A stretch of 64,000 nucleotides of DNA, taken from Hyphomonas sp. Lineage in GTDB: Bacteria > Pseudomonadota > Alphaproteobacteria > Caulobacterales > Hyphomonadaceae. The position numbers were made by a program, and so were the translations under genes. Under the pieces are notes generated by a model that saw only the letters and a list, made by a program, of their open reading frames with translations, did no database searches and was not told the origin of the DNA. The stretch spans positions 744,001 through 808,000 of the forward strand of contig JACKIK010000001.1 in assembly GCA_020638455.1 (NCBI GenBank), read 5' to 3'. Below, piece after piece: positions 52,994 to 60,060 of this stretch (position 1 is its first letter; every line of letters begins with the position of its first letter).

Positions 52994-54232
52994 TCACCCG
53001 CCGCGCGGCATCCAGTCTGCCGGATTTTTCACCGCGTCGCCAAGTCTCAATTCCATATTCAGCTCAGGCAGCGGGTCGGCCCGGTCCGGCATGCGGCCCA
53101 CCGGTTCTCCGCCGGCCACGGACTGGCCTTCGGTGACGTAGATACGGCTCATTCCGGAAAGAATAACATGGTAGCCGTCACTCGTCCGCAAAATTAACAT
53201 TGAGCCATATGAGCGGAATGGACGCGCATATTCCACGGTTCCGGCCACCGGCGCCGTGACCTGCGCCTCGGCACGGGTCTGGAACGTGATCCATTCGGTC
53301 TTGCCACCGGTCGGCAGGCGGTCGCCGAAACTGTAGAGCACATTGCCGGTGACGGGCGGCCGGAGCGCGCCGAGTTCAGCCGTGCCGAGCGGCCGCGTCG
53401 CCGGACGGGCTGCCGGACGGGGCGTCGGGGCTGCCGGGCGCGGTGCGGCCGGCCGTGTGGCCGCAACCTTCGTCGGGCGCGCGGACGGCTTCGCGCCGGG
53501 CGCCGGCGGTGCGGTGGATTCGAGGGCCGCCAGCAGGCCGCGCAGCGTGTCGGCCTTCTGCGCCAGCTCCGCCGTCTCCGATTTCAGCGCCGCAATGTCG
53601 CCGGACAGGTCCTCGAACTGGCCGCGCTTTGCCGCGGCGAGCCGTTCGATCTCGACCTGTTTCAGCGCCAGCGTCGCCTCGGCCGCATCAAGGCGCGCCT
53701 TCTCACCGCGGATCCGCCGCTCCAGCGTATTCATCTCGTCGATTTCGGCGCGCACTTCGTCGGTCTGTTCGGCAAGACGCGGCGTGGTCACGCTCATCAC
53801 GATGGCCCGGCGCACCGCCTCGTTCGCCTTGCCGGGCGAAACCACCAGCGCCGGCGGCTTCCGCCGGTTCGACACGGCCAGCGCCGCCAGCAGGTCTTCC
53901 AGCGCCTTCTGGTTCTCGAGCAACCGCATCTGGGCCGCCACCCGCCGCGTGCCGAGATCGGCAAGGCTCTTTTCGGCTTCGACGGCCTGTTCCTCGCGGC
54001 GCTGGGACTCCATGGCCGCTGCGATCAGGTCGGCATCGATATTCCGGATGTCGGTCTGCGTCTCGTCGCCGCTTGCCTGCAGGGCGGCCAGTTTCCGCTC
54101 GGCGGCCTGCTTTTCGGCTTCCAGCGCATTCAGCTGTTCGCGGGTGAACGTGTCTGGCGCGGCGGCTGCCAGCAGCAGCACGGCCGCCGGCAGCGCCCCA
54201 AGACGCAGCAACGTTCGCAGGACCTGTCTCAT
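52994..54232 (-). CDS. envC: EnvC-like murein hydrolase activator with degenerate LytM domain
   Basis: The 412-residue protein has a signal peptide (LLRLGALPAAVLLLAAAAPD), a long coiled coil with EAEKQAAERKLAALQASGD and later helices, a Pro/Ala-rich linker, and a LytM domain. The zinc ligands are missing: the first motif is FGDRLPTGGKTEWITF and the last LNMELRLG in place of HxH. That degeneracy is the expected feature of EnvC-type amidase activators, which are not themselves hydrolases. The gene order with ctpA supports a cell-division role. Confidence 0.88.
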   Translation of the reverse strand: MRQVLRTLLRLGALPAAVLLLAAAAPDTFTREQLNALEAEKQAAERKLAALQASGDETQTDIRNIDADLIAAAMESQRREEQAVEAEKSLADLGTRRVAAQMRLLENQKALEDLLAALAVSNRRKPPALVVSPGKANEAVRRAIVMSVTTPRLAEQTDEVRAEIDEMNTLERRIRGEKARLDAAEATLALKQVEIERLAAAKRGQFEDLSGDIAALKSETAELAQKADTLRGLLAALESTAPPAPGAKPSARPTKVAATRPAAPRPAAPTPRPAARPATRPLGTAELGALRPPVTGNVLYSFGDRLPTGGKTEWITFQTRAEAQVTAPVAGTVEYARPFRSYGSMLILRTSDGYHVILSGMSRIYVTEGQSVAGGEPVGRMPDRADPLPELNMELRLGDAVKNPADWMPRGG

Positions 54233-54267
54233 CCGGCCATCATTGCCCGAAGAGCATGACCCCAACA

Positions 54268-54798
54268 TTAACCAGCCTGCCCCGTCGCCCGTTCCAGCGC
54301 GGAAATTTCGTCGCCGATCAGGGCAAGCAGCACGCCGTGTTCGTCCGGACGAAAGGCCGGATGGTCGAGGCAGGCGTGCCGGATCGCCGCCAGCACGGAC
54401 CGGAACGCAGCATCCTCCGGCAACGCCGTCCCCTCCCCCAGCGCGTGCAGCACGTCGTTTCGCGCATCGATGACGGCGGCGATGCCGCGTTGCGCCTCTC
54501 CGGAGAGGTCCAGCCGCTCGGGCGGGTTCAGAAATTCCGGTGACCGCGCCCGCCGCAGGAGCAGCACTACGGGACCGAGGCGCCCCGGCCGCGACGGGTC
54601 TTCCGCATCCTCCGCCGCAGCGCTCTCATAGCCGGACAGCGCCGCCACCAGGGCAGCCTGCAGCGCCGAGACGAGACCGACGGCCACCCAGCGCCGGCGG
54701 GCGGCATCCTCCGCCGCGCCATCATATTCACGGGCGGCGAGCTTCAGGCCCTCCAGCACGGCGCCGAGCGCCGGTGCGATCCGCCCGTGCGCCGGCAC
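54268..54798 (-). CDS. Hypothetical alpha-helical protein with RNDVLH motif
   Basis: The 176-residue soluble protein is Ala-rich and mostly helical. It has no family I can name. It contains ARNDVLHALG, an R-x4-H pattern like the HEPN catalytic motif, but no partner toxin/antitoxin gene is next to it. It lies just upstream of envC on the same strand (35 bp), so it could be co-transcribed. The function is unknown. Confidence 0.55.
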   Translation of the reverse strand: MPAHGRIAPALGAVLEGLKLAAREYDGAAEDAARRRWVAVGLVSALQAALVAALSGYESAAAEDAEDPSRPGRLGPVVLLLRRARSPEFLNPPERLDLSGEAQRGIAAVIDARNDVLHALGEGTALPEDAAFRSVLAAIRHACLDHPAFRPDEHGVLLALIGDEISALERATGQAG

Positions 54799-54804
54799 GG
54801 CGCG

Positions 54805-56238
54805 TCACTCACCGCTGCCTGCGCCTTTCCGGAAGTCCCAACCGGACTCGGCGGCAAGATAGGCAAACGCGGCATAGACAGCGACATTCTGGCGGAACGC
54901 TTCGGGGTCGATCTTGTCGAACGTGTCGTCCGGCGTGTGGTGATAGTCGAAATAGTCGCGCCCGTCCTGATAGGGCGTCACCACCGGAACCCCGGCATCC
55001 CTGAGGCCGCCAATGTCGGACGAGCCATGGGCCTCATTGTCGCCCGGCACCACGCCCAACGGCACCAGCACCGACTGCATCGCCTTGGCATAGTCCATCG
55101 CGCCTTCGCCGAAGCGTGTCTGGAATTTCCAGATCCGGTCCGCGCCGAAATCGCTCTCGGCGGCCAGCACATGCTTGCCTGCCTCCTCCGCATGCTGACG
55201 GGTATAGGCATCGCCGCCGAACAGGCCGGGCTCTTCAGAACCGAACAGGACCACCCGGATCGTGCGGTCCGGTGTTCCCGGCAGTGCGTCGATCAGCTTC
55301 GCCGCGCCGACGGCAATGCCGCAGCCGGCGGCATCGTCGATGGCTCCTGTGCCGAGATCCCAGGAGTCGAGGTGGCAGCCGAGCAGGACGATCTCGTCCT
55401 TGTGCGCTCCGCCCTCAATCTCGGCGATGACATTGCCGGACGGCGCCGACTCGGCCGTATCCACCGCAATGTCGAGGTTCACCGTCACCGGCCCCCGCGC
55501 GAGGAGGCGTGTCAGCTGGTCCGCATCCGGCGGCGAGAGCGCTGCGGCCGGCAGCTCGCCCATCGGCACGTGGTGGCCATCCGGTGCGGTCAGGTCGCTC
55601 TGGGCGCCTGCATGCGGCTGGCGGTGGTGATCGGTGCCGACGGAGCGGATCAGGCAAGCGACCGCGCCCTTGGCGGCGGCGACCGTGTGGCAATTGCCCC
55701 GCTTCTGCACGGCGAGGCCGTAGCCGGAACCGTCCTGCGTCTTGTACATCGGCTCGTCGATGAAGACGATCTTGCCGGCTACATCTGTGTCAGTGGCGGC
55801 CTGCAGGTCGGCCAGCGTCCCGAACCGCACAACCTCCGCCTCGAGCCCGCCCTCCGGCGTCGGCCGGCTGCCGCCCAGCGCAGCGATGACCATGTCCTGC
55901 GTATGGGGGCCGAGCACGGTCAGGTGTTCATGCTTGCGGGCCCAATAGGGAATCTCGAAACTGTCGACGCGGATATTGGTAAAGCCCAGCGATTTCAGCT
56001 CGCTCACCGCCCAGTCGCGGGCCCGTTGTTCCGCCGGCGATCCGGCCAGCCGCTGGCCGACCTCGGTGGTCAGGTCCTCGACGAACTGGAGGCCGACTTC
56101 GTCCGTCTTCGCCGCCTCGGTCAGCTGCTTTGCCGTCGCCAGCAGCGCAGCATCGTCCGCGGCGGCGGGCTCGGCAGAGGCAGGACCCGTCAGGCAAAGC
56201 GCAAGCGCGCCTAGGGCGAGGAAGGAAACAGGTTTCAT
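54805..56238 (-). CDS. M28 family metallopeptidase, exported
   Basis: The 477-residue protein starts with a signal peptide (SFLALGALALCLTGPASAEP). After a protease-associated domain region (VAGKIVFIDEPMYKTQDGSG) comes the M28 core: metal and catalytic residues in VLLGCHLDSWDLGTGAIDDA, LFGSEEPGLFGGDAY, AAESDFGADR and FDYHHTPDDTFDKI. M28 enzymes are aminopeptidases or glutaminyl-cyclase-like; this is probably a periplasmic aminopeptidase. It converges on no gene; the GNAT gene lies 70 bp upstream. Confidence 0.9.
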   Translation of the reverse strand: MKPVSFLALGALALCLTGPASAEPAAADDAALLATAKQLTEAAKTDEVGLQFVEDLTTEVGQRLAGSPAEQRARDWAVSELKSLGFTNIRVDSFEIPYWARKHEHLTVLGPHTQDMVIAALGGSRPTPEGGLEAEVVRFGTLADLQAATDTDVAGKIVFIDEPMYKTQDGSGYGLAVQKRGNCHTVAAAKGAVACLIRSVGTDHHRQPHAGAQSDLTAPDGHHVPMGELPAAALSPPDADQLTRLLARGPVTVNLDIAVDTAESAPSGNVIAEIEGGAHKDEIVLLGCHLDSWDLGTGAIDDAAGCGIAVGAAKLIDALPGTPDRTIRVVLFGSEEPGLFGGDAYTRQHAEEAGKHVLAAESDFGADRIWKFQTRFGEGAMDYAKAMQSVLVPLGVVPGDNEAHGSSDIGGLRDAGVPVVTPYQDGRDYFDYHHTPDDTFDKIDPEAFRQNVAVYAAFAYLAAESGWDFRKGAGSGE

Positions 56239-56308
56239 GGGGAGGATCTCCGGTCTGGCTGGGCGGGACGCTAAGCCAAACCGGCGCCGAACGGAACCCG
56301 CCGGGCGC

Positions 56309-56851
56309 TCAGCCGCGCCTGGCGCGCCAGTCGTCGGCACTCTGGCCGTAAACATCCCAGCGGATCTCCGCGAACGGTGCCGGGGCCTGCGCCTCGCGCA
56401 GCTTGCGGGCGCCGAGGGATTCCGCCAGCCGGATGGACGGCGCGTTGAGCGGATCGATGCAATGGATCACCTCGTCCCAACCGAGAATGTCGACGGCATA
56501 GTCGATGGCGGCCGACACGCCTTCGCGGGCATAGCCCCTGCCCTGCGCCCCTTTCGTCAGGCCGTAGGCGATTTCGGTGCCCGGCCAGCCTTCCGGTTGC
56601 CAGGGCCCGAGCCGCCCGATCCAGTTTCCCGTCGACTTCTCGATCACCGAGAACATGGAATAGCCGCGGATCGTCCAGGCCCCGGTCAGGACACAAAGGC
56701 TCCGCCACACGGCCGAAGGCTCCATCACGCCGCCGATGAAGCGGGCCGTCTCAGCGTCCGCCATCATCTCGCACATGAACGGAAAATCCTCCGCCTTCGG
56801 AGGGCGGAGGATCAGCCGTTCTGTTTCAAGGGTCGGGCCGATAATGGCCAT
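56309..56851 (-). CDS. GNAT N-acetyltransferase (RimJ/RimL type)
   Basis: The 180-residue protein has the GNAT core: ETERLILRPPKAEDFPFM, an A-motif in GTEIAYGLTKGAQGRGYARE and DEVIHCIDPLNAPSIRLAES, and a final SLGARKLREAQ. The closest pattern is the RimJ/RimL ribosomal-protein N-terminal acetyltransferase group. The acceptor is unknown. The mdh gene ends 9 bp upstream of its start and both are on the minus strand, so the two are probably co-transcribed. Confidence 0.85.
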   Translation of the reverse strand: MAIIGPTLETERLILRPPKAEDFPFMCEMMADAETARFIGGVMEPSAVWRSLCVLTGAWTIRGYSMFSVIEKSTGNWIGRLGPWQPEGWPGTEIAYGLTKGAQGRGYAREGVSAAIDYAVDILGWDEVIHCIDPLNAPSIRLAESLGARKLREAQAPAPFAEIRWDVYGQSADDWRARRG

Positions 56852-56859
56852 GAAATTCC

Positions 56860-57822
56860 CTATGCGAGCGAGGGCTCGATTTCCTTGCAGGCCGCGATCA
56901 GGCCCTGCACGGCCGCGACGGATTTCGCAAACATGGCGGACTCGTCGGCATTGAGGTCGAACTCGACGACCTTTTCTGCGCCGCCGGCACCGATCAGGGC
57001 CGGCACGCCGACATAGATGCCGTTCACGCCATACTGGCCATCGCAATAGGCCGCGACGGGCAGGACGCGCTTCTGGTCCTTGAGGTAGGCCTTGGCCATC
57101 GCGATGCCGGATTCGGCCGGGGCGTAATAGGCAGAGCCGGTCTTCAGCAGGCCGACGATCTCGCCGCCGCCCTTGCGGGTGCGCTCGACGATAGCGTCGA
57201 GTTCGGCCTGGCTCATCCAGCCCTGCTTGACCAGTTCCGGCAGCGGCAGGCCTCCGACCGTCGAGTGGCGCACCATCGGCACCATGTCGTCACCATGGCC
57301 GGCCAGCGTCCAGGCATGGATGTCGGCCACCGAAACGCCGGTCTTCTCGGACAGGAAGTAGGCAAAGCGCGAGCTATCCAGCACGCCGGCCATGCCCACC
57401 ACCTTGTTCGCGGGCAGGCCCGAGAACTGCTGCAGGGCCCAGACCATCGCGTCGAGCGGGTTGGTGATGCAGACGATGAAGGCGTTCGGCGCATGGGCGG
57501 CGATGCCCTCGCCCACCGACTTCATGACCTTGAGGTTGATGCCCAACAGGTCGTCGCGGCTCATGCCGGGCTTGCGCGGCACGCCGGCCGTCACGATGCA
57601 GACGTCGGCGCCGGCGATGTCGGCATAGTCATTCGCGCCCTTCAGGCTGACCGAGGCATTGTAGACGGGCGTCGACTCGGCGAGATCCAGTGCCTTGCCC
57701 TGCGGGATGCCTTCCGCGATGTCGAACAGGACCACATCGCCCAGCTCCTCGCGGGCGGCGATATGGGCGAGCGTGCCCCCGATCATGCCGGAACCGATCA
57801 GGGCAATCTTCTTGCGGGCCAT
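56860..57822 (-). CDS. mdh: Malate dehydrogenase (LDH-like)
   Basis: The 320-residue enzyme has the NAD motif IALIGSGMIGGTLAHI, LDLAESTPVYN, the catalytic VCITNPLDAMV region and HAWTLAGHGDDMVPM with the catalytic His. It oxidises malate to oxaloacetate in the TCA cycle. This is the LDH-type family of alphaproteobacteria. A terminator for the upstream gene lies at 57901-57930. Confidence 0.96.
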   Translation of the reverse strand: MARKKIALIGSGMIGGTLAHIAAREELGDVVLFDIAEGIPQGKALDLAESTPVYNASVSLKGANDYADIAGADVCIVTAGVPRKPGMSRDDLLGINLKVMKSVGEGIAAHAPNAFIVCITNPLDAMVWALQQFSGLPANKVVGMAGVLDSSRFAYFLSEKTGVSVADIHAWTLAGHGDDMVPMVRHSTVGGLPLPELVKQGWMSQAELDAIVERTRKGGGEIVGLLKTGSAYYAPAESGIAMAKAYLKDQKRVLPVAAYCDGQYGVNGIYVGVPALIGAGGAEKVVEFDLNADESAMFAKSVAAVQGLIAACKEIEPSLA

Positions 57823-57900
57823 GGGCGAAATCTCCTCGTGATGCGTTGGAAACCAGATGGCGGGACCGTTAGCCGAGGCCGGGCCGTTTCGCAATGCAGC

Positions 57901-57930
57901 AAACAAAAAGCCCCGCCTGTGGGCGGGGCT
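57901..57930 (-). terminator. Rho-independent terminator between the Bax-inhibitor and mdh genes
   Basis: On the minus strand AGCCCCGCC and GGCGGGGCT form a 9-bp stem with a 4-nt loop, followed by TTTTTGTTT. It lies 26 bp past the Bax-inhibitor gene stop. Confidence 0.9.
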
Positions 57931-57955
57931 TTCGCGTGATTGTGATGGCGGCGCT

Positions 57956-58699
57956 CTAGCGGCGTGACATCAGCGACAGGATGAACTGGAACATGTTGAC
58001 GAAGTCCAGGTAGAGGCTGAGCGCCCCATAGGTCGTCGCCACGGAGATCGCCCGGGCATTGCCCTCGATGGCGAAATACATGTTCTTCAGGCGCTGCGTG
58101 TCCCAGGCCGTCAGGCCGGCGAACAGCAGGAGGCCGATGACCGAGATCACCAGGCTCATCATCGACGATTTGAACAGGAACATGTTCAGGATCGAGGCGA
58201 CGATGATGCCGATCACGCCCATGATCAGGAAGGTGCCGAAGGGCGACAGGTCACGCTTCGTGGTGTAGCCCCAGAGCGACAGGCCGCCGAAGGCGATCGC
58301 CGTCGTCAGGAAGGCTTTCGACACCATCAGCATGCCGTCCGGCTGGCGGGCATAGACATAGACGATGGCGCCCATGGACACGCCGATCAGCGAGACGACG
58401 GACCAGTAGACGAGATTGGCGGCCAGCGGCGACGGGTTGCGCATCGCCATGCCCGAAAGCAGCAGGATCGCCAGCGGCGCGAACATGATCACGATGCCGA
58501 GCGGACCGGTCAGCAGGGTCAGCGTCACGCTCTCCGGAACCAGGGCGCCGACGGAATAGGCAATGCCCGCCGTCAGCAGAAGGCCCAGTGCCATCTTGTT
58601 GTAGACGCCCAGCATGAAGGACCGCAGCCCCTCATTGACCGACATATCCATCGAGCCCCTGCCGGTCTGCGGCGAATAAGCGCGATTGAATTCATTCAT
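57956..58699 (-). CDS. Bax inhibitor-1/YccA family membrane protein
   Basis: The 247-residue protein has seven hydrophobic helices. The family features are ITLLTGPLGIVIMFAP-type early helices (here VTLTLLTGPLGIVIMFAPLA), VSMGAIVYVYARQPDG and the final WDTQRLKNMYFAIEGNA with the last helix. Bacterial YccA-like proteins are thought to be pH-gated calcium leak channels or FtsH modulators. A CtrA-type site lies about 100 bp upstream of its ATG. Confidence 0.93.
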   Translation of the reverse strand: MNEFNRAYSPQTGRGSMDMSVNEGLRSFMLGVYNKMALGLLLTAGIAYSVGALVPESVTLTLLTGPLGIVIMFAPLAILLLSGMAMRNPSPLAANLVYWSVVSLIGVSMGAIVYVYARQPDGMLMVSKAFLTTAIAFGGLSLWGYTTKRDLSPFGTFLIMGVIGIIVASILNMFLFKSSMMSLVISVIGLLLFAGLTAWDTQRLKNMYFAIEGNARAISVATTYGALSLYLDFVNMFQFILSLMSRR

Positions 58700-58801
58700 A
58701 GCTTTTCAGCCCTTTCATTTTGTCCGGCCGATGAAATCGTCCGGCTCCTGCGCGGAATATGGGAAAGACAGGCCCCGCGCGCAAGCAAAACCGGTCTCTC
58801 C

Positions 58802-58816
58802 TTAAACTTGTTTTAA
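58802..58816. promoter_or_regulatory. Perfect CtrA binding site (TTAA-N7-TTAA)
   Basis: TTAAACTTGTTTTAA matches the CtrA consensus exactly. It is 103-117 bp upstream of the Bax-inhibitor gene ATG and 259-273 bp upstream of the DUF2853 gene. Confidence 0.6.
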
Positions 58817-58891
58817 TGCACGCCTGAGTCGCATCGCGCGGGTTCACTTTCCGGGGGATAAGCGAATATTTGGGTCAATGGCACGCAATGT

Positions 58892-58907
58892 CTGTAATAT
58901 ACTACAG
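58892..58907. promoter_or_regulatory. 16-bp imperfect palindrome
   Basis: CTGTAATATACTACAG equals its reverse complement at 14 of 16 positions and may be an operator. No family is identified. Confidence 0.35.
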
Positions 58908-59074
58908 TTATATTTTCGACTCTCGAAGTAAACGTCAGATATCGGCCGTCTTCCCTTCGCCTTCACAAGGCTTATGTGGAGAAATTCATTGACTCGTTCT
59001 TGCCCGGGGATAATCTTTGTAAACTGGCGCGATTCCAGCAGTGGGGGCGCCTTGGTACTAAGGGGATGACAATC

Positions 59075-59407
59075 ATGGCAGACGCATCGGCATACGCCGA
59101 CAATATCAAGAAGTATGCGAACGGCTATAATCAGGCCGCCGCAGAAAAAATCGTGGGACATCTGGGAATCGCACTGCGCAACAAGGACAGCTCGCTCGTC
59201 GCCTGCAGCGATCAGGGCGAATTGGACCGGGTGCGCGAAAAGTGGTGCCGCGGAAAGCTGGGCCTGTCGCAGAACCAGGCCGAGCTCGATGCCGGCATCA
59301 AGGCCATCTGCGACAAGTTGAGCGCAGAGGGCGGACAGAAATCGCGCGTCACTTTCTACTATCTGCTTGCTGAACACTTCGGCAAGCTGGGCGAACTCGC
59401 CGGCTGA
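59075..59407 (+). CDS. DUF2853 protein
   Basis: The 110-residue soluble protein follows the DUF2853 pattern: IKKYANGYNQAAAEKIVGHL, IALRNKDSSLVACSDQGELD, VREKWCRGKLGLS and a final VTFYYLLAEHFGKLGELAG. The family is common in alphaproteobacteria and has no known function. AAGGGG lies 9 nt before ATG 59075; the ATG at 59066 has no spacing for a ribosome-binding site. A terminator follows at 59437. Confidence 0.85.
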   Translation: MADASAYADNIKKYANGYNQAAAEKIVGHLGIALRNKDSSLVACSDQGELDRVREKWCRGKLGLSQNQAELDAGIKAICDKLSAEGGQKSRVTFYYLLAEHFGKLGELAG

Positions 59408-59436
59408 AGCCGTCCGGATAAGTAATCGTCAGGAGG

Positions 59437-59463
59437 AACCCGGCCCTGCGCGGCCGGGTTTTC
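59437..59463 (+). terminator. Rho-independent terminator after the DUF2853 gene
   Basis: AACCCGGCC and GGCCGGGTT form a 9-bp stem with a 6-nt loop, followed by a T-rich run (TTTTCTTCTTT). Confidence 0.9.
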
Positions 59464-59493
59464 TTCTTTCGCCAATCGCTGCAAACAGCTTCC

Positions 59494-60033
59494 ATGTACC
59501 GCCTGTTCGCCGCCCTGCCCGTGCCCGAAGACCTGCATGACGGCCTCCTCGCCCTGCAGGACGACCTACCCGGCGCCAGCTGGCGGCCGGCGGAGAATTT
59601 CCACATCACGCTGCGCTTCTTCGGCGACCTCAGCCACGCCGAAGCGCGCGACCTCGACGAGTTGCTGGGAGAGATCCGTTGCCGCCCGTTCGAGATAAGC
59701 CTCGAGGGCACCGGCTGGTTCGGCCGGCGCGAACCCACCGCCGTCTGGGCGCGGGTGCGGGAAAGCGACGAACTCCGCAGCCTCTCGGCCCAGTGCGAAC
59801 GTGCCGCCCGGCGCCTCGGCCTCGACCCCGACCGGCGGCCGTTCACCCCGCACGTCACCCTCGCCTATTGCCACGCAACGCCGCTCGACGATGCCCGCCG
59901 CTGGACCGAGAAGCACCACGCCTATCGCGCCGGCCCGTTCTGGGCAGACGCCTTCCACCTCTATTCCAGCCACTCATCGAAAGGCCGCCCCAGCCGCTAC
60001 GAAGCAGAAGCGGATTACGTGCTGGAGGCATGA
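59494..60033 (+). CDS. thpR: RNA 2',3'-cyclic phosphodiesterase
   Basis: The 179-residue protein has the two H-x-T/S motifs of the 2H phosphoesterase family: FHITLRFFGDLSHAEARD and PHVTLAYCHATP. The opening RLFAALPVPEDLHDGLLAL is typical. Such enzymes ligate or open 2',3'-cyclic RNA ends. It converges on the caspase-trypsin fusion gene with 27 bp between stops. Confidence 0.9.
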   Translation: MYRLFAALPVPEDLHDGLLALQDDLPGASWRPAENFHITLRFFGDLSHAEARDLDELLGEIRCRPFEISLEGTGWFGRREPTAVWARVRESDELRSLSAQCERAARRLGLDPDRRPFTPHVTLAYCHATPLDDARRWTEKHHAYRAGPFWADAFHLYSSHSSKGRPSRYEAEADYVLEA

Positions 60034-60060
60034 CAGCGAATGCAGCGCCGGGCGCCTCTG

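Larger units (their letters stand above)
58700..59074. promoter_or_regulatory. AT-richer intergenic region with CtrA site
   Basis: This 375-bp divergent gap is visibly richer in A+T than its surroundings. It holds a perfect CtrA-type site (58802-58816), a near-perfect palindrome (58892-58907), and, 70-85 bp before the DUF2853 start, TTGACT (58989-58994) with a GATAAT/TAATCT stretch near 59009-59016. I see no supported coding frame. Confidence 0.5.

Noticed and set aside
54268..54798. HEPN-MNT type toxin-antitoxin pair
   Set aside because: No nucleotidyltransferase partner is adjacent, and the motif alone is not enough to call a toxin.
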